Assembly: GCF_932294415.1 (NCBI RefSeq)
Contig: NC_065535.1
Location: 70,301,362-70,365,361, forward strand
DNA from: Quercus robur
Taxonomy: Eukaryota; Streptophyta; Magnoliopsida; Fagales; Fagaceae
DNA: 64,000 nucleotides
Reading direction: 5' to 3'
Below, in pieces: positions 11,903 through 21,359 of this stretch. The notes beneath the pieces are model-generated. The model had not been told where the DNA came from. It saw only the letters and a list, made by a program, of their open reading frames with translations, and searched no databases. The number at the start of each line of letters is the position of its first letter. The stretch's first letter is position 1. A program made the translations under genes and the position numbers.

Positions 11903-13311
11903 CAATTACAGATACCCCAGGAAAAGGGGCGGACGTTGCCGAGGAAGTGCTGAAGGTAAGAATTCTCCTAGATAGTGACAAATACTTCCAGATAGGTACA
12001 AGCATGAATGACCGGGAAAGGGTAGAGATGTTGTTGTTCCTGTTGCAGAACATGGATGTCTTCGCGTGGAACCCGTATGAAGTGCCCGGCGTAGACCCCG
12101 AGTTCATTGTTCACAAACTCAATGTGGACCCATCATTTCCTCCGAAAAAGCAGAAGCCGAGGAGAGCATCAAAGGAGCACGTCGATGCAGTAAACCTGGA
12201 GGTCCAGCGACTGAAGGAAGCCGGGGCCATAAAGGAAGTGTTCTTCCCGAGATGGCTAGCAAACACTGTCGTAGTAAAGAAGAAGAGTGGCAAATGGAGA
12301 GTTTGCGTGGACTTCACCGATCTAAACAGAGCATGTCCTAAGGATCCGTTCCCGATGCCCAAGATTGATCAGTTGGTGGACGCCACGTACGGGCACCCGA
12401 GAATGAGTTTCCTGGACGCCTTCCAAGGCTACCACCAGATTGCCTTAGCACCCGAGGACCGAGAGAAGACAGCGTTTATATCCCCGAACGCAAACTATCA
12501 CTATGAGGTCATGCCGTTTGGATTGAAGAATGCCGGGGCCACCTACCAGCGTATGATGACAAGGATGTTCCGGGAGAAAATTGGTTGCACGGTTGAAGTT
12601 TATATCGACGACATGGTGGTAAAGAGCAGAAAAGAGTCGCTGCATACTGAAGACCTTCGGGGAGTATTCGAGATACTACGGCAACACAGGCTGCGCCTCA
12701 ATGCCGAAAAGTGCACTTTCGGAGTAGGGGCTGGCAAGTTCCTGGGTTATCTGATCTCCACTCGAGGAATAGAGGCTAACCCCGACCAAATAGAGGCAAT
12801 CAATCGCCTAGAACCACCGGGCAACCCTAAGGAGGTGCAGGTGCTCACCGGGATGTTGGCCGCCCTGAACCGGTTTATCTCCAAGTTTGCCGATCGCTGC
12901 CGGCCATTCTATCAGCTTCTGAAAAAGTGGAAGGGGTTTTAGTGGGACGAGAGCTGCGATGAAGCTTTTCGAGAACTAAAGGAGTATTTGGCAAAAGCGC
13001 CGAGGTTGACGGCCCCGGAGCCCGGTGAGGATCTGTTTATGTACCTCGCAGTCACCAATCATGCCGTAAGTGCTGTATTACTAAGGGACCGGGGAGTGCA
13101 AATACCGGTGTATTACGTAAGCAAGACCTTGGTCGATGCCGAGACAAGGTACCTGCCTCTTGAAAAGTTGGTTCTGGCCTTGGTACACGCCACGAGGAAG
13201 TTACCACACTACTTCCAGGCACACACAGTGTACGTCCTCACCGAGTATCCATTACAATCACTGTTGAAGAGGTCCGATTTCACAGGGCGAATCGCTAAAT
13301 GGGGGACGATC
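11878..13311 (+). pseudogene. pol: pol: reverse transcriptase and start of the RNase H region
   Basis: The RT frame is open from 11878. Numbered from the ATG at 11947, the RT fingers and palm run from about residue 60 to 270: KWRVCVDFTDLN at 116-127, VMPFGLKNAGATYQR at 188-202 and the catalytic Y-I-D-D box at 219-222. A TAG at 12940-12942 interrupts the frame just after KKWKGF, where relatives read through. The same frame continues into the RNase-H-like tether (LTAPEPGEDLFMYLAV, PVYYVSKTL, YLPLEKL). The domain ends abruptly at AKWGTIF near 13311, where it joins integrase in another frame. It would copy element RNA into DNA if intact. Overlap with the gag-pro frame is 25 bp without an obvious slippery heptamer, so the -1 shift could be programmed or mutational. 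Confidence 0.9.
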
Positions 13312-14320
13312 TTTAGCACACAGAGCAATGACGCAGGGGTTTTGGTGGCCACAGATGCAGAAGGACGCCGCCGAATACGTTCGGAGTTGCGAACAATGTC
13401 AAAGACACGCCCCAATGATACATCAGCCTGCCGGACATCTAAATCCTGTCAGCAGCCCGTGGCCATTTGCACAATGGGGGCTTGACATCCTCGGGCCATT
13501 CCCCCGAGCAACGGGGAACCGCCGTTTTGTACTGGTGGCCGTAGATTACTTCACCAAGTGGGCTGAAGCTGAAGCCTTGGCCAATATCCGGGATACCGAC
13601 GTGAAAAAGTTTGTGTGGAAAAACATAGTTACAAGGTTTGGAGTGCCGAATTCACTAGTGACAGACAACGGGCTACAGTTCGACAGCAACGCTTTTCGGA
13701 CCTTTTGCAGCGAGCTCGGCATCAAGAACAAGTATTCAACCCCGGCATACCCCTAGAGCAACGGCCAAGCTGAAGCAGTAAACAAGACTATTTTGAACGG
13801 GCTCAAGAGAAGGTTGGATGGAGCGAAAGGAAGGTGGGCAGAAGAGCTACCCAGTGTCTTGTGGGCCTACCGCACGACCCCCAGGAGATCCACGGGAGAA
13901 ACCCCATTTTCTCTGGCATACGGAGCAGAAGCAGTGATACCGTCCGAGGTGAGCTTATGCAGTGCGCGGGTCGTCGCGTTTGACCCTGTACAAAACGCCG
14001 ACCTTATGATGAAGCAGTTGGATTGGCTAGAAGAATGCAGGGAGGCTGCGACCGTACGTCTTGCCGAGTACCAGCAGAAGCTAGCGCAGAGGTACAACCG
14101 AAATGTAAGGACCAGGGAATTTAGTGCCGGGGAATTGGTGTTAAGAAGGGTAGTAGGGAACATGCGGGACGTGGCTGCAGGGAAGCTTGCTCAGAGTTGG
14201 GAGGGACCATACAGAGTCACAGCCGTCGCAGGGGCAGGGGCTTACTACTTGGAAGACCTGGACGAGAGGCCCCTCCCCCGACCATGGAACGCCAACAACC
14301 TGAAGAAGTTCTACGCGTAA
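13312..14320 (+). pseudogene. pol: pol: integrase lacking most of its zinc-binding N terminus
   Basis: The frame joins at LAHRAMTQGFWWPQM. Of the HHCC zinc finger only the C-X2-C pair (CEQC) remains; the two histidines fell in the deleted part. The catalytic core is present: D in WGLDILGP, D in SLVTDNGLQF and E in NGQAEAVNK. A TAG at 13754-13756 breaks the core between the second D and the E, just after STPAYP. The C-terminal part (LWAYRTTPRRSTGETPFSLA, GELVLRRV, LAQSWEGPYRV) is intact and ends at NNLKKFYA with a stop at 14318-14320. In a functional element this enzyme inserts the cDNA into the chromosome. Confidence 0.9.
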
Positions 14321-14435
14321 CCATCGATGTAAGCCGAAACTTGTATTCTATGAAGATTAAGAGTATGATGAATTTTCTTTTGTCTTTGCTGTTTTTTCTA
14401 CTAGTAGCCGCACACCAAGAAAATCGCCAGCAGAA

Positions 14436-15060
14436 CCTAAGGACAGAAACCTGGCTCTCGGCTCGATCAATATCGCCGAGCAGGTGAAAACCTTACAAAC
14501 AAAATCCTAAGGACAGAAACCTGGCTCTCGGCTCGATCAATATCGCCGAGCAGGTGAAAACCTTACAAACAAAACCCTAAGGACAGAAACCTGACCCTCG
14601 GCTCGATCAATATCGCCGAGCAGGTGAAAACCTTACAAACAACATCCTAAGGACAGAAACCTGGCTCTCGGCTCGATCAATATCGCCGAGCAGGTGAAAA
14701 CCTTACAAACAAAACCCTAAGGACAGAAACCTGACTCTCGGCTCGATCAAAGTCGCCGAGCAGGTGAAAACCTTACAAACAACATCCTAAGGACAGAAAC
14801 CTGGCTCTCGGCTCGATCAATATCGCCGAGCAGGTGAAAACCTTACAAACAAAACCCTAAGGACAGAAACCTGACTCTCGGCTCGATCAAAGTCGCCGAG
14901 CAAGTGAAAACCTTACAAACAAAAACCCTAAAGGCAAAAACCCGACTCTCGGCTCGATAAATATCGCCGAGCAAGGAAAACCTGATGAGTCAATCTTAAG
15001 GGTAGGAACCCGACCCTCGGCCCGGTCAAAATCACCGAGCATATGTGAACCCTGCAGTTA
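14436..15060. repeat. 70-bp tandem repeat array between pol and the antisense gene
   Basis: Seven near-identical units start at 14436, 14506, 14576, 14646, 14716, 14786 and 14856. They are followed by two degenerate units to about 15060. Each unit contains CTAAGGACAGAAACCTG followed by CTCGGC-N12-GCCGAG, an inverted repeat able to form a 6-bp stem. The stem is kept even where the loop differs (AATATC versus AAGTC). Non-coding repeats in this position are common in Tat-lineage elements. Confidence 0.9.
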
Positions 15061-15318
15061 AAACTATGAGGGCGAAAACTCAATTCTCGGTTAAAACCAA
15101 AACCTGATAAAAACCTAACCCTTTTTACAAAAACTAAGTCCAAATAGCGCTCTCAAAACTACTCACGGCTCCGCACAACAGGTTCTCGGGGGTGCATTCT
15201 ATTAAGCGGCCATAGCACTAGTATAATTCAAGCAAAGCGCAAACGGATATAACTTCATTCAACAAAATTGAAACAGGAAAAGAAAACGGACTTCCAATTA
15301 AAAGAGTAAAAGCAATTG

Positions 15319-15410
15319 TTCAGTCACCACAGCCCGGTGACATGGGCAAATAAAACCAATAAATTAAAACAAAGGTTCAATCACCACATCCCGGTGACAT
15401 AGGCAAATAA
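15319..15410. repeat. Two-copy 57-bp repeat downstream of the antisense gene
   Basis: Two copies of a stretch that includes TCACCACAGCCCGGTGACAT (second copy TCACCACATCCCGGTGACAT) lie at about 15319-15353 and 15376-15410. TCACC and GGTGA can pair into a short hairpin. Their position just past the antisense stop codon puts them in its 3' untranslated region. Confidence 0.6.
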
Positions 15411-15439
15411 AAACGAAATAAAAATAAGCTAAAATAAAA

Positions 15440-17724
15440 TCAACTAGGGGATTGAGTCGGTGGTGGCACTTCCTGTTGGACGATCAAGGAGAAAGGCTGG
15501 GCCTCGTCAAGAAGCTCCTGCACGGTCGGTGTGCTTGTAGCCTCCAGTTCCTCGGGCTCAGCATGAGAGTCTATTTGCTCAACCAGCTCCCTCATACTGG
15601 CCGTCTCCTCCTCATCTAGAGCAGCCGGGGCGTTCAGGACGGCAGGTATAGGACTCGGAAATGGAATCTGGCCGGGGTCTCTCAGCGGCGAGTCTTCAGG
15701 AACCCCCATTGCTTGAAGAGCAGCAAACCACCCGGCCTCGAAACCCATATGCCGAGCCCGAGCCACCACCGGCTCTGCGGAGTTCTCGGCGTCAGCGAAG
15801 CCCACGTCGTACCACTTCTGCTCCGCGGCCGCCAAGCCCGCCCTGAGATCAGCTATCTCCTCGGCATGAGAAGTGTTGAGACTGAGGGCTTGGGCCAGTT
15901 TAAGTTCCGTCTCATTTTGCCTGGCCAGGAGGTCAGTACACCTCTGTTCGGCAGATGCTCGGAACTTCTCCGCGGCAGCAGCCTTATTCTCGGCAGATTC
16001 AGCAATCTTGGCCTTTTCCTTAGCCGTTTTTACTGCTGCCTCCCGCGCCGCCTTCTCACGCTCATTTTCCTCGTCAAGCTCCCGTGCCCGGGCAGCCACA
16101 ATGTGAGCTAGTTGAGCGGCCTAGCAAGCGTGAAGGTTAAAAAAGTGGCCAAAAGAAATTTACATGGAGCAAATAGACAAAAGAATTACCGCAATGGCGT
16201 GCCACTCTAACCGGCGCCCCACGGACTCCTCGGACCCATCCTCAAAGGCGTGCACGTCCTCGGGAAGTTGGAGAGCTCCGGCCAAGGTTTGGGCAATGCG
16301 GCCGCCCTCGCCCTTATCCCATATCCGAACAGAGGCCGTTGACGGCAATGGTTTGCCATCCTGAAGGAACTTTGGCTCCCACGCCGGAGCCACTTGGGAG
16401 GAGGACGCGCCCCCCGTGCCGGCTTCGGTCTGCGGCTCTCGGATGATAATCCCCCCTGTTGGTCGGGGAGGAGTCCGGGTAGCGGCGTCCCCCGGGGCCG
16501 TGGAATGTGGCTCGGCCACTTTCTGTTTTTTCCTGGCACGTCCGGACTGCGAGGTTGGAGGAGGTTGAGAAACTGGACCCCGACCCTGGGTAGGCGGGGG
16601 CTGGTTGGTCGGCCGGGCACCAGGCACGAACCTGTCTAGGGTCATTATTCGCCTTGCCACCATGCTTGCACCGGGCTGGATCGCTTCAGCTAGCAGGTTA
16701 GCCGCGTCTGCCACTTGCTGTTGATGCTCGGCGGGTGGATCCTCGGGATGGGTCTGCTCTTGGGCTTGGTCTGCTTGCTGTATAGCTTCGTGGGCTCTCT
16801 CTCTAAGGCGCCGGGATACTTGCTCCGCGGAATCGTCTCGAAGGGGAACTAGTTCGTCCGCGGCAGTGAACCGCCTACCAAATTCCCTCGCTTCCCCGGT
16901 TGTAAGCTTCGGCGGCAAGAAGTTCACGTACCGGACGTCTATGTACGAGAGCAGGGGGCTGTCAACTATCAACGCCTGCTTGAATGATTGCCAGGTAGAG
17001 TAAACCGGTTCCACGCCGAGGATCAGGTGTGAGGCCCGGAGTTGCCCGTCCCAGTGCACGTAGATCTCGGAACGAAGGACGAAGTTTAAGTCCTTGACGT
17101 GGACGGCTCTGAGGTCCTGAGTAAACACTTTGCCGTCTGCAGAAGAACAAATAACACGTTAGCTTTTAACAATAAAAGATTTTCTTTTGCTCAAACAACT
17201 ATAAGAAGGGGAAGGTACGAACCCACTTCACGCCGTGTGAGGGGGCAAGGGATCTCCCCGGCAAACCAATTGCCGCGCACCCTGACAAACTCCCCGGCGG
17301 AGTTCCTGTTCGAATCGGGTAGGCACGATATCAGCCGTACCCGAGCATCCCTTGTCTTTATGTAGTAATTTGTGGATTTGCTACCACAAAGGCTGTACAT
17401 TTGGTTAATATCATGGTGATCTAGTTGTAAGTTAAAGGTACGGTTCAACTGGCTGACACAACTAACTACCCGGTAAAAATTGGGGGGAAGCTGGTCGGGG
17501 CACAGCCCATAGTAGGTAAGTGTGCTTATCAGGAGGGGATCTACCGGGAACCTAACCCCACCTTCTAAGATGGACATCAAAGGAAAGAAGGCCGTACCAT
17601 GCCCTCGGTGGAGTTCCATATCACTCTCATGGCAGTAAGCCACGTCCACGTCACTGGGGATGCTAAATTTACTCCTAAAGTTGGCCAAAGCAGCCGGGGT
17701 ATCTAGAAGGTAAGAATAACCCAT
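15440..17724 (-). CDS. Antisense three-exon gene, putative gypsy-type transposon domain protein (709 aa)
   Basis: The exons on the minus strand are 17724-17223, 17136-16190 and 16120-15440. The introns are 86 and 69 nt with GT...AG ends (acceptors TTCTTCTGCAG and CGCTTGCTAG). Joined, they give 2130 nt with no stop, and both junctions keep phase; junction 1 reads RREVDGKVFTQDL. Residues 1-170 hold YYGLCPDQLPPNFYRVV, resembling the plant 'putative gypsy type transposon' family (Pfam PF04195 from memory). The middle is Pro/Gln/Arg-rich. Residues from about 484 form an Ala/Glu/Lys-rich coiled coil (AARARELDEENEREKAAREA), followed by an acidic, Pro-rich tail. The function of the family is unknown. 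The start is the ATG at 17724; a non-coding leader exon ending at 17800 with donor AAC-GTAAGT is likely. It faces pol tail to tail. Confidence 0.8.
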
Positions 17725-17917
17725 CTACAAAGCCTAAAACTACAAGAATAAAATCAAAGAAACAAAGCTGAAGGAACAGGAAGGGAAAAAGAGACTTACG
17801 TTGGGTTCTAAGGAGTAAAAGAACGCTGAGCAAGCAAGCACACAGAAATGTGGTCGGCAGAGAGTAGGCGCTAAAAATCAGAGGCAAAGGAAAAGTGGAG
17901 TGACGTTTGGAGAAGAA

Positions 17918-17927
17918 CTATTTATAG
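17918..17927 (-). promoter_or_regulatory. TATA box of the antisense gene
   Basis: On the minus strand the sequence reads CTATAAATAG, a strong TATA box about 190 bp upstream of the antisense ATG and just inside the 3' LTR. A consensus splice donor (AAC-GTAAGT at 17802-17794) and an acceptor right before the ATG (GGCTTTGTAG) or at 17740 support a spliced leader. Confidence 0.6.
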
Positions 17928-18201
17928 AGCCAGAAGGAATGGGGGAAGAAGAAACGCTTGATCACACAATAAATGGGCACAGCGAACGAGCGACCCAGCA
18001 AATGCCAAGCGTAACCGATTTGCGCACCGCTTCGGTCCACGAACCGTCAGGCAATAATGACGTCTGCGCCTGGCGCCGCGAAACGGCGCGTCTTTTGAGA
18101 TGGCTATTAATGAGAAATGACAGCCAGAAGTCCCAGACTAAAAGATTCCCGAGGTCAAGAAGCCCAGGCAGCTCCTTGATTCTCCTCGGCAACCGAGTAT
18201 G

Positions 18202-18218
18202 AATCAAGGGGGGGCTAT
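18202..18218 (+). other. Polypurine tract of the Tat-like element
   Basis: AATCAAGGGGGGGCTAT lies immediately before the TG of the 3' LTR, where plus-strand DNA synthesis is primed. Confidence 0.75.
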
Positions 18219-18824
18219 TGTACGGCACCGAGCTCCCAAAGCCCATACAAGCCTTGGGCCCAGACCCATCTAGGCCCCGGGCCCAAGCCCGTACCAGCCT
18301 CGGGCGCAGGCCCAGCAGATAGTTCCCGTTACCTTATGCCTTTCTTAAAACTGCCTTAGGGCCAAAAACAAGTTTTGGTTATTAAGCTCCCGGGGTTGAC
18401 CGGTTAACATTTCCCGGTAGAGCGCATGAGCCAATACCCGGGAAGGTCATGATATGCACGGGAACGTGAGTCGCCGAACACAATCGGTGAAAATGGAGCC
18501 AAGTTCCAAGATCATAAATGCTGCACCGCCCTCTCACCTAAAACAGCCACTTTAACCAGATGATACTGGACCTTCAATAGCACTAACGATGAACATAATC
18601 ATGGTCTCCCCACTAACCTTGGCTATAAATAGAGGAAAGATGGGAGAAGAAGGGGTTCAGAAAGATTGAGAGAAAAATAGTCAAGGAGAGAGCATTTTCA
18701 ACTGAGTGTTGCTTTGAGTCTCTCTGCCGAGAACGACCCATTGTAGGAAATCCTTAAACCCACTACAAATAAATTGTGAGCCCAGGGGATCTAAGGCCCA
18801 GAGTTCTTGTACTTGGTTCTTACA
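18219..18824 (+). repeat. 3' LTR of the Tat-like element
   Basis: This 606-bp LTR is colinear with 9141-9746 and differs at three positions, all transitions. It ends GGTTCTTACA and is followed by the GATAT target duplication at 18825-18829. Confidence 0.95.
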
Positions 18825-18829
18825 GATAT

Positions 18830-19139
18830 AATATGAAAGAATTGAAAAACCAAAGACTTAATGCATGACCTCACAGCCCACGGGTTCTGAAACCACTATA
18901 TATATATGTGTGTGTCCGCTTAATGTATGCCCTTAGAGTATATATTAACTATTTATTTTGAAATTTTTTTAATGAATGTTGAAAAAGTGGTCAAAATAAT
19001 AAATTACTTTTTTATTTTTTCATAAAAAATTTCTTAAAATGGTTTATTAATATATGTCTTGAGGTCAACGTAAATCTATATATATATATATATATATATA
19101 TGTATGGGGCTTATTACATTGGCACATGCACTCAAGCTA

Positions 19140-19174
<35 letters not shown>

Positions 19175-19402
19175 CAGATGGCTGAATGCGTTACTTTCAT
19201 CCTACGATAAAATATGTTTGATTTTCAATACAGGATATAGCCACTAGCTAATTTAAAAAGCTGCTATGTAGGCCTAGGTCACTTCCTCCTAGGCCTTAAT
19301 TAGGCCTCCACTTCTCTCAAGCTTTTTTCAAAAGTATCAAGGCCCCATAATCAGACAAAAGGCCTCTAAATATATGTCAGTTTTGCCTTCTTTCCCATCT
19401 TT
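18830..19402. other. Intergenic AT-rich DNA
   Basis: No gene is seen. TA microsatellites lie at about 19077-19101 and 19146-19172. Around 19115-19200 the sequence GGCACATGCACTCAAGCT...GCTGAATGCGTTACTTT matches the block at 4551-4610, suggesting a shared dispersed repeat. Confidence 0.5.
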
Positions 19403-19421
19403 AATAACACTTCCAATATAT

Positions 19422-19594
19422 CACCGCACTCCCTTGGTGCGATGGTCACTCCACAAGTATAAGTGCTTGTGGAGTGTGGGGGACAAGGGCCGGGGTTCAA
19501 GTCTCTAGGAGGGAGCTTCACACACATATACACTTAGATTAGGCTAGAGTAGAATTCTATCTTGTATCAAAAAAAAAAAAAAAAAAAAAAAAAA
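19422..19594 (+). mobile_element. tRNA-derived SINE with perfect target duplication
   Basis: A box TGGTGCGATGG (19435-19445) and B box GGTTCAAGTC (19494-19503) form the internal polymerase III promoter. The element ends TATCTTGTATC plus an A tail of about 25 bases. A 19-bp direct repeat, AATAACACTTCCAATATAT, flanks it (19403-19421 and 19595-19613), which indicates LINE-type target-primed insertion. Confidence 0.92.
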
Positions 19595-19613
19595 AATAAC
19601 ACTTCCAATATAT

Positions 19614-20807
19614 TCCGTCAATAGAAATTCAACAAAATTAAAATCCTAAATTGTTTATAGGAAAAAATAAATAAATTATGAACTTGTCACGAATGCGCCA
19701 AGAAATCATTGAAGACCAATATTTTAAATAACTTGTAAAAGATATTAATAAAACCTAAACACAAAGATTATATTAACAATTTTGTGTCTCAAAAAGCAAA
19801 AAGAATGACTTTTAAACAAAATAAATATAAAAAATTAAATTAAAAATATATTTAAATATTAAAAAAATTTATTTTCTTAGGTCCTAAAACATATTGAGCC
19901 GACTTGCAACTTGTGACAAAACTACCTTTTTTTTTTTTTTTTTTTTGTGTGTAGGTTGAAATAGATATATAGGTGACCTAACAAAACATATAAATATTAT
20001 TTGATTAATATTAATATAAATTTTAAAAAATTGATTAATTTAATGGTAAAAATGCATTGGGCAGGCCATGATAAAGGATGACTTCATCATGTTCACACAT
20101 GATAGGGACGACTTCTCATGACCTTAGCAATGAGTTTTCAATAAACTTCAAGAAAAAAGGACTATCTCCCAGTCCCACCCCACTTTCGTAGAAACTTCAC
20201 TCGAGGCCCAAAGACTGTTTTCAAAGGGTATTAGCATCATTGTTGCGCGTTTTCTGTGCATATTATAATTTAGATGTATTTGATTTTTTTATAATAAGAA
20301 TTAGATAAAGTTTAATTAGGATTACCTCCATGTTAAATTAAGGAGTAGATACATAATTGATTAGGAATCAATAATTGATTAGGGGTGACCCATTACTCCC
20401 TTATGTCATGAATGACGGAAGAGTTGGTATTTTCTAACCCACTAATTGCTGTTACTACATAGTTTTAACTCAAATCATGTTTTTAAATTTCAAAACATGA
20501 TGGTTGTGAGTGCGATAATTATTACTCTTTCAAATTTGCTAATTATTGTTACACCCAATCTACAAAATTGTGTTTTGAAAACATAATTTCAATTAAAATT
20601 ATGGTATTGTGTTTTCACAATTATAAGTTGGATTTTACTAACATGTGCTCTTAGAGTATATAATAGTAAACTATTTTTGGAAATTTTTTATGAAAAAATG
20701 AAACAGTTACAAACTTTTTTGATAATTTTTTTAATTCTCCATAATATATTTCCAAAACCAGACCCAAGTTTAAGCAAAATAACATTTTTAAAATATATGA
20801 TTTCAAG
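19614..20807. other. Intergenic DNA
   Basis: No gene is seen. GACTTCATCATGTTCACACA and GACGACTTCTCATG near 20080-20120 match the block near 5005-5040, continuing the duplicated region noted at 4548-5065. Confidence 0.4.
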
Positions 20808-21078
20808 TGTGTGTTTGGGAAGCGCATTTTGCGCTTTCCAGACGCGTTTGCGTTTCTGCATTCTTTTTTTTTTTTTTTTTTTTTTTCTTTAGTCGAAAAT
20901 TTTGACTTTTTAACTAATTTTCAATCACACGTGAGTCCCGTGCACTATTTACGGACCCACAAATTGCACTTTTTAACAACTTTTTCATTAAAAATAGGTC
21001 ACACGGTATTATTTACACATTTAAAAATTATTTTGCTACAGTATTTTTCAATTTTCAATTGTATCCAAACGGACCCCA
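20808..21078. mobile_element. Possible MITE upstream of the P450 gene
   Basis: The segment opens GTGTGTTTGGGAAGCGC and closes TATCCAAACGGACCCC, whose reverse complement has the same TTTGG core. Such GTTTGG...CCAAAC ends are common in plant MITEs. Target duplication and exact termini are not clear. It lies within about 170 bp of the P450 TATA box and so could influence its promoter. Confidence 0.35.
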
Positions 21079-21250
21079 AACATCGCACCCTTCGAACCTA
21101 GGACCAAGTTTCAACTTAATACTTAGTTACATTTAGCATTAGCTCAAAAAGCTAATTTTTTAACTTTTCAATTTATTTTTTGCTACTCTTCATAATTATC
21201 TTGTATAGGATGATGTTTTGTAGCACAGTTACGCTTACACAGTCCCCCCC

Positions 21251-21258
21251 TATAAAGA
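21251..21258 (+). promoter_or_regulatory. TATA box of the CYP94 gene
   Basis: TATAAAGA, in the context CCCCCCTATAAAGACAG, lies 109 bp before the ATG. This gives a leader of about 75-80 nt. A CCCCCC run directly precedes it. Confidence 0.6.
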
Positions 21259-21359
21259 CAGTCACAAACTGTCCCAAATATCACCATAGACACAAGTCAA
21301 AAAGACAAAGAAAACATCTGAGAAAGTGAAAGACCAACCCACATTCACAAGCCAGAGCC

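Larger units (their letters stand above)
9141..18824 (+). mobile_element. Ty3/gypsy LTR retrotransposon, Tat lineage, 9.7 kb
   Basis: This is a full-length element bounded by 606-bp LTRs and a 5-bp target duplication GATAT (9136-9140 and 18825-18829). In order it contains 5' LTR, primer-binding site, gag, aspartic protease, reverse transcriptase, a truncated RNase H region, integrase, a 70-bp tandem-repeat block, a three-exon antisense gene, polypurine tract and 3' LTR. The PR-RT-RH-IN order is that of Ty3/gypsy. The extra antisense gene between integrase and 3' LTR, and the gag type, point to the Tat (Retand-like) group. The LTRs differ at three sites, all transitions, so insertion is recent. 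The polyprotein carries a stop and frame change in gag, two stops in pol and an internal deletion, so the copy is non-autonomous. Confidence 0.95.

Noticed and set aside
14436..15060. Regular repeats considered as a CRISPR array
   Set aside because: Units are head-to-tail without unique spacers, lie in a plant retrotransposon and have no cas genes.
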